Source: Dethiobacter sp. (lineage in GTDB: Bacteria; Bacillota_D; Dethiobacteria; Dethiobacterales; Dethiobacteraceae). Taken from it: 64,000 bases of DNA. The stretch spans positions 27,514 through 91,513 of the forward strand of contig JAGXSQ010000155.1 of NCBI GenBank assembly GCA_018333395.1, read 5' to 3'. A program made the position numbers and the translations under genes. Below the pieces are notes generated by a model. The model searched no databases. It saw nothing but the letters and a program-made list of their open reading frames with translations, and was not told the origin of the DNA. Below are positions 35,365-45,028 of this stretch, piece by piece. Position 1 is the first letter of the stretch. Every line of letters starts with the position of its first letter.

Positions 35365-37671
35365 CTACTTAATGGTGGCCTCGATGGGAACCTTGGTCTC
35401 GTAAGTGCCGATGATCGTCGGCAAAGAGAGAACCGGCTTGGGCTGCCAGCCAACTTCCTTCAGATAAGCAAGCACTTCCCGCTTGTAAACGATTGGTATC
35501 TCCTTTTCCGTACGGATAAAGTTTTGCAGGTCATCAGGCAAGGTACCAATGAGTTGCTTGTAGGCAGAAATATAACTGTTTAGTTTGATAGCCCGACCGG
35601 GAGGCGTATCATTACGGCGGAAGCATTGCTTGATGATGGTGATGAGGGCTCTTTCTTTGGTCTCCGTCACAACCATCATGTGTTCCGGCGTCGGTTCTTT
35701 GGTATCCACCCGCGTCTTGGTGCGGCCGTCCATCACATTCCAGTCGCCTTCCTCTTTATTACTCATGAACAGGCGCCGGTACTTAGATCCGTGCGGGCCA
35801 AGCACGATCGGGATTCCCCAGCGTACCGCCCCGGTACCGATGCATAGCGCCTTCTGGGAATACGGACCCCAGACCACGCCACACGCACCAACACGGTTTA
35901 AGATATAGTCGGAGATCAGCTCGAAGTTGGCGCGGTTCGGCAAAGTGGCAAAAATGTTGGCGATTTTAATCGCCGCGCCGACTACGTGGGCGTTGGAGAC
36001 ACAGGAGCCAACGTTGACAATGCAGCCAGCATCAAACTCCGGGATATATTTTTCATAGATGGTCTTGCCGTCGGCGTCTTTTTTCATGGCCGCAGCCATG
36101 GCCGCACAGCCGGAGAGGGTGACGATATACTTGCGGCGGGCCAGCTCTTCGGCAAGCCAAGCCACATCGTCAATATCACCGGGGAAGTTGGAGCAGCCCG
36201 CAAAGAGAACCACGCCCGGGATGGTGCCAAGAACGATGGGCGAGCCGACCTTCCTGATTTCCACGTCGTGAATCGGACCGCGGCCAGAACGCATCTTGTA
36301 GGTCTCCCCATCGGCTGCCGCCCGCATCACCTTTAGAATGGGGATTTCATTAGCGCAGGCCTCTTCACATTTACCACAGCCTATGCAACGCAGGAAAAGC
36401 GCTCCCAGCTTGTCAAACTCACCTTTGCCAGCCAAATGGACGGCAGTATTCACCGCCAGCAGGTTGGCGCAGGCCCGGTTACACGCTTCACATGTACCTC
36501 TACACTTAGCCGCCAGTTGCGCCGCGTCCTCTTTGCTAAGATACTTCTTGGCTTCTTGGCGTTTAGGATCTAGAGCCAGCGCCGCCCGCACAGCTACTTC
36601 GGCTGCCTTGTCCACGTCTAGGATCAAGCATTGTTTCCGCTCGTCCACGATGGCTTGCAAAAGATCGTCGGCGGTTCTTTCCGAGACGTTTTCCAACCCG
36701 TAACAGATCTTATCCGAAACAGCGATTAACGCCGACCCGGTTTCTTTGGCCATCTGCGGGATGTCAGTCAGGACACACTGCTCGTCAGTGACAATGACGT
36801 CCGCCACGCCCGTCTTTAAGAAAAAGCGCTGCCGCGAGAGCGGGCCGATGACTTTGGCGGCGGCGGCATAACGGGTCACATCCTGAGCCGTACAGCAGAT
36901 TCCCCCTACCTCCACCTTATCATACAGATCATGCTGCCGCAGGTATTCGATGATGGCGTTGGCCACAACGGCATTATGGCCGACAACGATGATGGTAGGC
37001 TTTTTCCGGTCCACAGCCCCCAGACCCACATCCACCAGCGGTGTATCAGCCACCGAGGTAGGGTAGCCGAAACCGACAATCTGGGCAATATCCGCCGCCT
37101 CCAGCGCCACATGGTCCAGCATGCCGGCGTGAAACGACTTGGACTCAAAGTCCCGATAGTTACCTTCCTGCCCCATGTGAGTAGCTGATACCAGATGGAT
37201 CATTTCGCGCTCCACATATTCAATCGCATTCAGCAGATCGCCAAGCGTCTCTGGCTTCAGGCCCATAACCGTTCTGATAATCGGGGCTTCCACGTTTACT
37301 TGGCTGCCAAGATCAATTCTGAAATCAGCCCCCAATTTCTCGATCAGGTAATCAATAATGTGCCGACCGTGGGCCCCATGCGCCGCTGTGCCCATCAGGC
37401 AGCAAATCAGAATCCACCTGGCCTGCTGCGAAGCCATATCAATGCCGCAGGCACCCTTCTTATCTCCTGTCAAATCACATTTGCCAAAGGTACACAGACA
37501 GCACAGGTCACAAAATGGAGCATAAAACGGCTCGTAAGTGTCCAAGAGTCTTAAGTCCCAGTTGCGCAGATCCATCAGCGAAGCCATGGGCGTAGGACCT
37601 ACCGGCTCCCATTTGTCATCCGCTCTGATGATCCTATTTATTTCTTCCGCTCTCATCTTCCCTTTGCTCAT
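35365..37671 (-). CDS. cdhA: CO dehydrogenase alpha subunit, archaeal (CdhA) type
   Basis: A 768-residue CODH of the CdhA class. N-terminal Fe-S cysteines (CDLCCLCTFGKC) are followed by the C-cluster segments VVGHNA, GGICCTA, DEQCVL, AGCSN, SGCAA and GSCVSN. Unlike CooS, it has two extra ferredoxin-like clusters in the middle (CRGTCEACNRAC and CIGCGKCEEAC), as in the methanogen enzyme. I start at ATG 37671, since GGGGAGGG lies just upstream. A longer open frame reaches 37842 but runs into the preceding gene. The next gene is cdhB. Confidence 0.94.
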   Translation of the reverse strand: MSKGKMRAEEINRIIRADDKWEPVGPTPMASLMDLRNWDLRLLDTYEPFYAPFCDLCCLCTFGKCDLTGDKKGACGIDMASQQARWILICCLMGTAAHGAHGRHIIDYLIEKLGADFRIDLGSQVNVEAPIIRTVMGLKPETLGDLLNAIEYVEREMIHLVSATHMGQEGNYRDFESKSFHAGMLDHVALEAADIAQIVGFGYPTSVADTPLVDVGLGAVDRKKPTIIVVGHNAVVANAIIEYLRQHDLYDKVEVGGICCTAQDVTRYAAAAKVIGPLSRQRFFLKTGVADVIVTDEQCVLTDIPQMAKETGSALIAVSDKICYGLENVSERTADDLLQAIVDERKQCLILDVDKAAEVAVRAALALDPKRQEAKKYLSKEDAAQLAAKCRGTCEACNRACANLLAVNTAVHLAGKGEFDKLGALFLRCIGCGKCEEACANEIPILKVMRAAADGETYKMRSGRGPIHDVEIRKVGSPIVLGTIPGVVLFAGCSNFPGDIDDVAWLAEELARRKYIVTLSGCAAMAAAMKKDADGKTIYEKYIPEFDAGCIVNVGSCVSNAHVVGAAIKIANIFATLPNRANFELISDYILNRVGACGVVWGPYSQKALCIGTGAVRWGIPIVLGPHGSKYRRLFMSNKEEGDWNVMDGRTKTRVDTKEPTPEHMMVVTETKERALITIIKQCFRRNDTPPGRAIKLNSYISAYKQLIGTLPDDLQNFIRTEKEIPIVYKREVLAYLKEVGWQPKPVLSLPTIIGTYETKVPIEATIK

Positions 37672-37694
37672 TTTCTTCCCTCCCCTGTAATTTT

Positions 37695-38579
37695 CTAGCT
37701 TACCAAGGACCTGACACGTTGCAAGCTTTCCGGATGTCGTAACGTCACAATGTCTGCACCAGCCAACAGCAGAGTAAAGGCGGTAACCGCTTCCCAAACA
37801 ATTCCTTTGCTGGCATCCTGAATGGCCTCCTTGGTTTTCCATACCTCCCTTCCGACTATGGCAATTAATGGAGACTGCAGGGTTTTGTCATCATGCACAA
37901 CAGCCGAGAGACGTATGCGTTCCATGGTAGAAAACGCATACTCCAGCCCATAGCCAGCGGCACACGTCAGCGGATCGATGACTACCCTGTCCAGCGGGAA
38001 AAACTTGCCTAGCCTGATATTTAAGTCTTTCGCCAGATTGATGTCCATGGGTATCTGGGCGATAATGGCATGCCCATGCTCCAGGGCCGCAGGCGCTATT
38101 TCCTGGTAGTTTTCCTTCAGCACCGGGCCAAGCAACAGGTTCAGACCGCTGCAGGCTGCGGCTACTACTGGCAGAACAGCCGCATCTTTTTCCTTTTCGC
38201 CCAGTCCAAAAACGACCAGTGGCACATTAATAGCTTCGGCCACCTTTTTTACACCAGCGGCAATCTCGGCGGCCGGGGTATCTTTTTCCATGCTGTTTAG
38301 CGTCATAAAAATCATGTCCGCCCCGAAAACATCGACACTTTTCCTGGCCCAAGCCACCGGAGAAGATTTGACGTCCGCATAAAACTCCTGCAACCCTGGG
38401 GCCCAGTCTGCCGGGTCGCTATCAGCTACCTCCAGAGCAAACTTAAGTTGACTCGGCTTTCCTTCAAAAAAATGAAAAGGAAGCGTGTTTTGGCCGCCAA
38501 AAGTAGTTTTTTTCCCTTCCGTCCCCAGCAGCAGTTCCTTGATTTCACCCGGATATTTCTCCAAAAACTTTTCCAACAT
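37695..38579 (-). CDS. cdhD: Second corrinoid/iron-sulfur protein small subunit (CdhD type)
   Basis: A 294-residue paralogue of AcsD, shorter, with the same TIM-barrel features (GGQNTLPFHFFEG near residue 30, AQIPMDINLAKDLN, DPLTCAAGYGLEYAF). I place the start at ATG 38579 with GGGAGG 8 nt upstream; a TTG at 38615 would overlap the previous gene and lacks a ribosome site. Its neighbours are a methyltransferase upstream and cdhA downstream, so it belongs to the archaeal-type half. Confidence 0.9.
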   Translation of the reverse strand: MLEKFLEKYPGEIKELLLGTEGKKTTFGGQNTLPFHFFEGKPSQLKFALEVADSDPADWAPGLQEFYADVKSSPVAWARKSVDVFGADMIFMTLNSMEKDTPAAEIAAGVKKVAEAINVPLVVFGLGEKEKDAAVLPVVAAACSGLNLLLGPVLKENYQEIAPAALEHGHAIIAQIPMDINLAKDLNIRLGKFFPLDRVVIDPLTCAAGYGLEYAFSTMERIRLSAVVHDDKTLQSPLIAIVGREVWKTKEAIQDASKGIVWEAVTAFTLLLAGADIVTLRHPESLQRVRSLVS

Positions 38580-38599
38580 ACTCTCTGCCTCCCGAAGTG

Positions 38600-39478
38600 T
38601 TAAATTTCCAGCCAAGAAGGAGAATACAGTTCGCGCCCCATGATGATCCTAGCCGTCTTATAGTAGTTCTTCTCCTCCAGCGACATGGCGGCCATGTCCA
38701 GATCTTCCCCATCCATCACTCGCAGGATAATGGAAATAATCTCGGGCTTTTCGCCGGCATTAAGGGCCAAAAGATCCTGGTCGAAGCTGTCTACGATCGC
38801 CGAGTACAGGCCAGCGTTCCCCAAAATAACTGTCGCCACCTGATTGACAATGTGGCGCAAGTGACGAGGCACACCATTAGACAGATTGGAAAGACCAATG
38901 GTAGATTTTACGCCGGGGGCAATATCAGGCAACATTCTGATGAACTCCAGCACTTCCAAAGTATCAGCCTGACTCACACCTATCGGCATCAGGATCGGGT
39001 CAACCCAGATATCTTCAGTTGGAATACCGAGGCCGTTAGCATAGTCAATTGTTTCCATGATGGACTCGGCTCGTGAAGCAGCATCAGAAGGAATCCCAGC
39101 GTCATTAAGTACTGAAATTACGACATTGGCGTTATACTTCTTGGCCAGAGGCATCATCCGCTCCTTGCTGTCCTGCGTGCCAGCGGCAGAATTAATCAGC
39201 GGCTTCCGCCGGCAGATAGCCAAGCCCGCCTCCATGGCTACTGGGTTGGTGGTATCCAGGGATAGCGGAAGGTCGACAGCTTCCTGAACAAGATTAACAA
39301 GCCAACTCATTGTCTCCGTCGGATTTTTGCGCGCAGGGCCAATGTTCAAGTCTATCCAGTGCACACCGGCCTCAGCCTGCTTGCTGGCCAGTTCCCGCAA
39401 AGGACTCGCCTCCCTGCCGGAAAGAGCTTCCGAAACGACCTTGGAGAGAATCTGAATGTTTTCTCCGATAAGAATCAT
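38600..39478 (-). CDS. Second methyl-THF:corrinoid methyltransferase-like protein
   Basis: A 292-residue pterin-binding TIM-barrel related to AcsE but with a longer C-terminus (EEKNYYKTARIIMGRELYSP). Conserved segments are LIGENIQILS, DLNIGPARKNP, LSLDTTNPVA and TIGLSNLSNG. It is likely to methylate the CdhD/CdhE corrinoid protein encoded with it. Whether it uses THF or another pterin cannot be told from sequence. MtrH-like or other corrinoid methyltransferases are alternatives. Confidence 0.85.
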   Translation of the reverse strand: MILIGENIQILSKVVSEALSGREASPLRELASKQAEAGVHWIDLNIGPARKNPTETMSWLVNLVQEAVDLPLSLDTTNPVAMEAGLAICRRKPLINSAAGTQDSKERMMPLAKKYNANVVISVLNDAGIPSDAASRAESIMETIDYANGLGIPTEDIWVDPILMPIGVSQADTLEVLEFIRMLPDIAPGVKSTIGLSNLSNGVPRHLRHIVNQVATVILGNAGLYSAIVDSFDQDLLALNAGEKPEIISIILRVMDGEDLDMAAMSLEEKNYYKTARIIMGRELYSPSWLEI

Positions 39479-39513
39479 GCTTTCTCCTCCTTCTATTTTT
39501 GAAGATTTAACTC

Positions 39514-40320
39514 CTACCGCTGATGCGGTATTTCCGGCATAATTTTGGCTACCACTTCATCCATCCCAGGCAAAGTGCCGCCGGTCGCGCCCAGTAAGCC
39601 GCTTTGCTCAGCCATGGCATTGTCCAAGACTTCTTCAGCAAAAGGCAAAATGCCGATGAGTTCGTCAGGGGGAAAACGGGACTGGATAAAGTCCCTCTCC
39701 CGGGCGGTGCGTACCTTATTGGCCAAAAATTTCACCCGGCCTATACCCAGTTCAGTCGCTAGCTTTCGCACTACCTGTGCCGTCTGCACGGAAACCAAAG
39801 TAGGCTCGGTAACAATAATCATCAGATCCACCCCGCGGGACGTTCCTCGCGTCAGGTGCTCAATGCCGGCACTCATATCCATAATGACCATATCGTCCCT
39901 ATCAAGCAACAAGTTACCAAGAACGGCATATAAAAAAGAGTTTTCGCGGCAATAGCAGGAGGTACCCCCCTGCTTGACAGAACCCATGCGTAAAAAACTG
40001 ATCCTATCCCGCCGCAGCGAGAAGCCCTCAATCAGGTCGTCCACTTTCGGATTAAGAGCGTAAAAAGCTCCCCCGCCACCGCCACGTGCCGCGATGACCT
40101 CCTGCATCTCCATAACCGGACGGAGACTGGCAAGCTCCCCTGCAGGAAACCCTAGCACCGCACCCAAGCTGACGTCAGGGTCAGCATCTATGGCATAAAC
40201 ATGATAACCTTTAGCGGCAAAGGCCAGAACCAGATTGGCCGCCACCGTCGTCTTGCCCACGCCGCCTTTACCAGATACCGCAATTTTCAGAAAAATCCCC
40301 CCTGACACAGGTGCGCCCAT
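39514..40320 (-). CDS. cooC: CooC/AcsF-like nickel-insertion ATPase heading the CODH/ACS operon
   Basis: A 268-residue MinD-like ATPase with Walker A GKGGVGKTT near residue 18, DADPD near 46, and a CxC pair (C122, C124), the CooC signature. It probably loads nickel into the CODH or ACS encoded downstream. The start is uncertain. ATG 40320 has no good ribosome site, while an AGGGGGG lies 5 nt before a CTG at 40290, from which the protein would begin at the family-typical KIAVSGKGG. First gene of the 16-gene operon. Confidence 0.9.
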   Translation of the reverse strand: MGAPVSGGIFLKIAVSGKGGVGKTTVAANLVLAFAAKGYHVYAIDADPDVSLGAVLGFPAGELASLRPVMEMQEVIAARGGGGGAFYALNPKVDDLIEGFSLRRDRISFLRMGSVKQGGTSCYCRENSFLYAVLGNLLLDRDDMVIMDMSAGIEHLTRGTSRGVDLMIIVTEPTLVSVQTAQVVRKLATELGIGRVKFLANKVRTARERDFIQSRFPPDELIGILPFAEEVLDNAMAEQSGLLGATGGTLPGMDEVVAKIMPEIPHQR

Positions 40321-40347
40321 CTCTAGAAGATGGACACCCTAGTTTGT

Positions 40348-40366
40348 ATTCTACCGTACTGTAGAA
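40348..40366 (-). promoter_or_regulatory. Dyad over a possible -10 upstream of the CODH/ACS operon
   Basis: A perfect inverted repeat TTCTAC-N6-GTAGAA (40349-40366) overlaps a -10-like TAGAAT read on the minus strand (40353-40348), 28 nt upstream of the ATG at 40320. No convincing -35 is present, which could mean an activator-dependent promoter. It is a candidate operator for the whole operon. Confidence 0.4.
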
Positions 40367-40439
40367 AATCCTTCTTTTCTAAAAAAATCATTTTTGTCCC
40401 GTTTTCGACACCTTCTGCGCCTTTCCGGCGGCTTTTTTC

Positions 40440-42887
40440 TCAGCCAGTAATGGCCACTTCCCCCTTGCTGATGGACAGCTGATCGCCAAGCACGCTTACA
40501 ATAACGGTGTCACCGGAAGTAAAGACGCCCCGCAACAACTTTTCGGAAATTTCGTCTTCCAACCGTTTCTGGATAATCCGGCGCAGGGGTCTCGCGCCAT
40601 AAACCGGGTCGTAGCCTTCCCTGGCCAGCAAGGCCTTGGCCTCGCCGGTTACCTCGAGCAGGAGCGCAAAGTCAGCTAGGCGTCCGGTCAGTTCACGCAG
40701 CATTAGTTCTACGATTTCAGCCAGATGCTCTTCAGCCAGTGGGTGAAAAACGATTACGTCGTCTACCCGGTTCAGGAATTCGGGACGAAAAGTACGCTTC
40801 AGCTCGTCCATAATCTGATTTTTCATGTCCTCATACTTCCGCTCCCGGTCACCTGAACGAAAGCCCATAGCGCCCTGTTTTTTCAGATGTGTCGCCCCAA
40901 CGTTGGAGGTCATAATGATGACCGTGTTACGAAAATCTACCACACGCCCCTTGCCGTCGGTAAGACGCCCGTCCTCCAGCACTTGCAGCAAGACGTTAAA
41001 TATCTCCGGATGAGCTTTTTCAATCTCATCAAACAGCACGACCGAATAAGGCTTGCGACGGACTTTTTCCGTCAGCTGCCCACCCTCATCATAGCCGACA
41101 TAGCCGGGAGGCGCGCCTACTAGGCGGGCGCTAGTGTGCTTCTCCATATATTCAGACATATCAAGACGCACCATGGCCTCTTCGTCCCCAAAAAGGCTTT
41201 CGGCCAACGCCCGGGCCAGCTCCGTCTTACCTACACCGGTAGGCCCAAGAAAGATAAAAGAACCAATCGGCCTCTTCGGGTCTTTCAAGCCCGCTCGGGC
41301 GCGCCGGACGGCGCGAGAAACGGCTCTGACCGCCTCGTCCTGCCCGATTACTCGCTGGTGCAGGATAACCTCCATCTTGAGTAACCGCTCGCGCTCTTCC
41401 TCCGCCAGTCTTTTGACCGGAATTCCCGTCCAGGCAGCCACAATCTGAGCGATATCCTCAGCAACAACTGCCGCTTCGTCCGTTACTTTGCGTTGTTCCC
41501 ACTCTTTTTTAAGATTTTGCAGTTCATCCCGCAGATGCTGTTCTTTGTCACGCAGCTTGGCTGCCAGCTCAAATTCCTGGCCACGGATCGCCGCTTCTTT
41601 TTCGTTGCGCAGTGTATCCAATTTTTCCCCCAAAGCCTTCAAGTCAGGCGGCGCGGTATGAGCTTTGAGCCTCACCCTGGAGGCAGCCTCATCAATCAGG
41701 TCAATAGCTTTGTCGGGCAGAAAGCGATCCGTGATGTAGCGGTCAGCTAAGCTTACTGCGGCACTCAGCGCCTCATCGGTAATTTTAACCCTGTGGTGCG
41801 CCTCGTAGCGATCACGTAGCCCTTTCAATATCTCGAGCGACTCTTCGTTGGTTGGTTCGCCTACGGTAATCGGCTGGAAGCGCCTCTCCAAGGCCGGGTC
41901 ACGCTCAATATGCTTCCTGTACTCAACCAAGGTGGTAGCGCCAATGGCCTGCATTTCACCGCGCGCCAGCGCCGGCTTTAAAATGTTGGAAGCATCAATA
42001 GCGCCTTCGGCGGCGCCAGCGCCAATGATAGTGTGTAACTCATCAATAAAGACAATCACATTACCGACATTGCGCAACTCCTCCATCAGTTTGCGCAGGC
42101 GCTCCTCGAACTCACCGCGGTACTTGGTGCCGGCCACCACGGCCGCCAGATCCAGAGTCACAACGCGTTTGTCTTTGATTGTCTCCGGCACGTTTCCCTC
42201 AATAATCCGCTGGGCCAAGCCTTCAGCAATAGCCGTTTTACCCACACCAGGCTCGCCGATCAGACACGGATTGTTTTTCGTCCGCCTGGAAAGCACCTGA
42301 ATAACGCGTTCGATTTCCAGTTCGCGGCCAATCACGGGGTCAAGTCGCCCCTCACGGGCTAATTTGGTGAGGTCGCGCCCAAACTGGTCGACTGTGGGTG
42401 TCTGCGGCACCGCTTTGCCGGCTTCGACCGGTAGGGACTCGTCACTGCCGCCAAGCAGGGTCAAAATCGCTTTGCGTGTTTTGTGGATATCGACACCCAG
42501 GTTATTCAGCACCTGTGCCGCAATACCTTCGCCTTCCCTGATTAAGCCTAGCAGCAAGTGCTCGGTTCCCACATAATTATGACCGAGATTTAGACCCTCT
42601 TCAATCGCCAATTCAATGACCTTCTTAGCCCGCGGCGTGTAGTTGACTCCCTGGGGAGCGGAACGCTGGTCCCCTTTACCAATCAGCTTCTCAATTTCTA
42701 GGCGCGCCTTGCCCGCCTCTACACCAAGCGACTGCAACACCTTGGCCGCGATTCCCTCCCCTTCCCGGATTAGGCCCAGAAGAATGTGTTCTGTGCCTAC
42801 AAAATTATGTTTAAAACGTTTCGCTTCCTCCTGAGAAAACACCAGCACTTTTTGGGCTCTTTCCGTGAATCTACCATACATAAACAT
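40440..42887 (-). CDS. clpC: AAA+ protease ATPase ClpC
   Basis: An 815-residue Hsp100 unfoldase that feeds ClpP. It has two N-terminal repeat motifs (residues about 3-145), a first AAA module with [15 protein letters not shown], a UVR/middle domain ([15 protein letters not shown]) that marks ClpC, and a second AAA module with [16 protein letters not shown] choose ATG 42887 because GGAGGGA lies just upstream. It is the last gene of ctsR-mcsA-mcsB-clpC, and expression should follow the CtsR operator at 45004-45020. Confidence 0.96.
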   Translation of the reverse strand: MFMYGRFTERAQKVLVFSQEEAKRFKHNFVGTEHILLGLIREGEGIAAKVLQSLGVEAGKARLEIEKLIGKGDQRSAPQGVNYTPRAKKVIELAIEEGLNLGHNYVGTEHLLLGLIREGEGIAAQVLNNLGVDIHKTRKAILTLLGGSDESLPVEAGKAVPQTPTVDQFGRDLTKLAREGRLDPVIGRELEIERVIQVLSRRTKNNPCLIGEPGVGKTAIAEGLAQRIIEGNVPETIKDKRVVTLDLAAVVAGTKYRGEFEERLRKLMEELRNVGNVIVFIDELHTIIGAGAAEGAIDASNILKPALARGEMQAIGATTLVEYRKHIERDPALERRFQPITVGEPTNEESLEILKGLRDRYEAHHRVKITDEALSAAVSLADRYITDRFLPDKAIDLIDEAASRVRLKAHTAPPDLKALGEKLDTLRNEKEAAIRGQEFELAAKLRDKEQHLRDELQNLKKEWEQRKVTDEAAVVAEDIAQIVAAWTGIPVKRLAEEERERLLKMEVILHQRVIGQDEAVRAVSRAVRRARAGLKDPKRPIGSFIFLGPTGVGKTELARALAESLFGDEEAMVRLDMSEYMEKHTSARLVGAPPGYVGYDEGGQLTEKVRRKPYSVVLFDEIEKAHPEIFNVLLQVLEDGRLTDGKGRVVDFRNTVIIMTSNVGATHLKKQGAMGFRSGDRERKYEDMKNQIMDELKRTFRPEFLNRVDDVIVFHPLAEEHLAEIVELMLRELTGRLADFALLLEVTGEAKALLAREGYDPVYGARPLRRIIQKRLEDEISEKLLRGVFTSGDTVIVSVLGDQLSISKGEVAITG

Positions 42888-42920
42888 AGGCACTCCCTCC
42901 ATGTATCGTAATAGTCATTG

Positions 42921-43982
42921 TTATCTACAGTTGAAATACTGACTGATTACCCGGCCCCGTTCCCGGTCAAACTCTAATCCGGTCAGTTCTCTTTCTGCCG
43001 CCAGCTGCAAGCAGGCCGGGCTCTGCATAACCATTAGTTCTTTAAACACATTCGCTGGCACCCCCTCAACCAACCTTAAGTCTACACCTAACCGCACATC
43101 GGACAAATGCTGCATCGCTTCTGCCGCTGGCATGAGCAACGCATGCTTGAGCAGGCCTAGTGCCCGGTTTACCCTGTCGGCAAGAAAGTCGCGCCCTTCG
43201 TTTAGCATCAGCTGGCGGGCCTGCAGTTCCTGCTCCATAATCTGTCTGGTCACGCCGTAAAGGTTGCGGACAATCTCCTCTTCACTTTGGCCGAGCGTAA
43301 TCTGATTGGAAACCTGGACCAGATTGCCCGAGATCTCGGACCCTTCCCCGTGTAACCCACGGACAGCCAGACCGACTTGAGCAACGGCCGCCAGCACTCT
43401 GTTAATCTGTTTCGTCAGCACCAGCCCGGGCAAGTGGGCCATGACTGAGGCACGCAGGCCGGTGCCCACGTTAGTAGGGCACGCCGTCAAGTACCCCCAT
43501 TCCTCGTGAAAAGCAAAATCGAGCTCCTGTTCCAGCAAGTCATCATATTTTCCCGCCTCCTGCAACGCCGCCTCCAACTGTAGCCCAGGCAGCAGGCACT
43601 GAATCCGCAGGTGGTCTTCCTCGTTAACCATGATGCTGACCGCTTCATCAGCATGCAACAGGAATGCTGAATTACGCGGCTCCCTGATTAATTGGGGGCT
43701 AACCAGACGTTTTTCTACCAACACCTGCCGGCTTAGCGACGAGATGTCCTTAACCGGCCAAAAGCTGAACCCGGCAAAGCACGGCGCATGTTTTTCATAA
43801 ATATTGCCTACCTGACGAAGCACCTCCTCCGTCTGGCTGTCAGAAGCCAGATAAGGGAAAGGCAAGCCACGGATATTTCGAGCCAGACGCACACGACTGC
43901 TCAGCACAATTTCGCCTTCCGGCCCGGCTGTCTCCAGCCATTTACTTTTATAACCGCAAGTCACTTCTTTATAGGCCACCAT
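42921..43982 (-). CDS. mcsB: Protein-arginine kinase McsB
   Basis: A 353-residue phosphagen-kinase-fold protein that phosphorylates arginines on proteins to mark them for ClpC-ClpP. Characteristic segments are VLSSRVRLARNIRGLPFP near residue 27, the catalytic region LTACPTNVGTGLRASVMAHLPGL, and the C-terminal RVNRALGLLKHA. The start is ATG 43982 behind GGAGGAGG, 14 nt inside the end of mcsA, consistent with coupling to its activator. Confidence 0.94.
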   Translation of the reverse strand: MVAYKEVTCGYKSKWLETAGPEGEIVLSSRVRLARNIRGLPFPYLASDSQTEEVLRQVGNIYEKHAPCFAGFSFWPVKDISSLSRQVLVEKRLVSPQLIREPRNSAFLLHADEAVSIMVNEEDHLRIQCLLPGLQLEAALQEAGKYDDLLEQELDFAFHEEWGYLTACPTNVGTGLRASVMAHLPGLVLTKQINRVLAAVAQVGLAVRGLHGEGSEISGNLVQVSNQITLGQSEEEIVRNLYGVTRQIMEQELQARQLMLNEGRDFLADRVNRALGLLKHALLMPAAEAMQHLSDVRLGVDLRLVEGVPANVFKELMVMQSPACLQLAAERELTGLEFDRERGRVISQYFNCR

Positions 43983-44505
43983 CGCTACCTCCTCCAGCCA
44001 ACTCCCGCTCCTGCTGCCGAAGGCGGTCACGCACCACAGCAGCCTGCTCAAATTCTTCCCTCGTCACATGTTCCTGCAGTTGCCGGCGCAAGTCCTCAAT
44101 ATCGCGACGCATTTTAAACAGTCCACCGGCGCGGGACGGCAATTTGCCCACATGCTGGGCAGAGCCGTGCACCCGGCGGAAAAGGGGCAGCAACCGGATG
44201 TTAAACGCGCCATAGCAGCTACTGCAGCCAAAACGGCCAATCTGCCCGAACTGGGCATAGGTCAGACCGCAGTTATCACACTGCACCCTAGCGGCCGTAT
44301 CAGCTGCTGGGCACGCAGGCGGCACCTCCATGCCCAGCAGCCCTGCCAGCAGATTATGGATCGAAAAAGGCGGATGGGCCTTGAAGGTGAGCGCCCCTTT
44401 CTCCTGTGCACATAGTTCGCAGAGGTGAAGAGCACTTTGCTGGTTATTGACAATTTGAGTCAGATGTACACTCGCCGGACGTTTTTGGCACTCTTGGCAG
44501 AGCAT
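43969..44505 (-). CDS. mcsA: McsA, zinc-binding activator of McsB
   Basis: A 178-residue protein with CxxC zinc pairs (MLCQECQKR; LCELC; CDNCG; CSSC) and a C-terminal UVR helix-hairpin (HVTREEFEQAAVVRDRLR), the standard McsA architecture. The start is ATG 44505 with GGAGG 7 nt upstream; the frame is open further upstream without a ribosome site. It activates the McsB arginine kinase and sits between ctsR and mcsB. Confidence 0.93.
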   Translation of the reverse strand: MLCQECQKRPASVHLTQIVNNQQSALHLCELCAQEKGALTFKAHPPFSIHNLLAGLLGMEVPPACPAADTAARVQCDNCGLTYAQFGQIGRFGCSSCYGAFNIRLLPLFRRVHGSAQHVGKLPSRAGGLFKMRRDIEDLRRQLQEHVTREEFEQAAVVRDRLRQQERELAGGGSDGGL

Positions 44506-44519
44506 GTTTTCGCCTCCTG

Positions 44520-44990
44520 TCACAAGTCGTAGAGCAAAACTTCCAGAACGCTGGCCAGCGCTGTCACTCTCCACCGGCGCATAACAACTTCCCCCACATA
44601 GTAGCATTCCTGGCAGAACGCGGCCCGCATCATCCGCGCCTCACGATCGGTTAGGAGCTTGGCGTCAGCCAGTCGCCCGATAAGATCAGCCGCCTCCCGG
44701 GAAGAAACACCCTCTTGAGCCAAGTCCTGCAGCATGGCAAACAGATACTTTGCTTGCTCGCAGCCTAAATCGATTCTCCGGATGCGCAAAAAGCCGCCTC
44801 CACCGCGCCTACTTTCCACCAGATAGCCCTTTTCCACAGTAAAACGGGTAGACAGGACATAGTTAATCTGCGATGGCACACACTGAAAGTAGGCGGCCAG
44901 CTCTTTGCGTTGTAGCAGAATAGCAGCTCCGGGAGAAGCCTCCAGCAGCCTCTTAAGATAAAATTCAATACTATTCGCCAAGTTGTTCAT
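44520..44990 (-). CDS. ctsR: Heat-shock transcriptional repressor CtsR
   Basis: A 156-residue winged-helix repressor of clp genes. The N-terminus (LANSIEFYLKRLLE), the DNA-binding segment (ELAAYFQCVPSQINYVLSTRF) and the glycine-rich wing (VESRRGGGGFLRI) are intact. The glycine tract of the wing is the heat-sensing loop in this family. ATG 44990 has AAGG about 10 nt upstream; GTG 44999 is an alternative. It controls its own operon through the repeat at 45004-45020. Confidence 0.94.
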   Translation of the reverse strand: MNNLANSIEFYLKRLLEASPGAAILLQRKELAAYFQCVPSQINYVLSTRFTVEKGYLVESRRGGGGFLRIRRIDLGCEQAKYLFAMLQDLAQEGVSSREAADLIGRLADAKLLTDREARMMRAAFCQECYYVGEVVMRRWRVTALASVLEVLLYDL

Positions 44991-45003
44991 CAGCCACACA
45001 CCT

Positions 45004-45020
45004 TCTGACCTTCTCTGACC
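45004..45020 (-). promoter_or_regulatory. CtsR operator
   Basis: On the minus strand the heptamer GGTCAGA is repeated exactly with a 3-nt spacer (GGTCAGA-GAA-GGTCAGA). This closely matches the CtsR box, a direct GGTCAAA repeat with a 3-nt spacer. It lies just downstream of the promoter -10 and upstream of ctsR, giving autorepression. Confidence 0.88.
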
Positions 45021-45028
45021 ATAGTCCC

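Noticed and set aside
37672..37842. Longer N-terminus of CdhA
   Set aside because: The extra 57 codons overlap the end of cdhD, look unlike CdhA, and precede the strong GGGGAGGG ribosome site.
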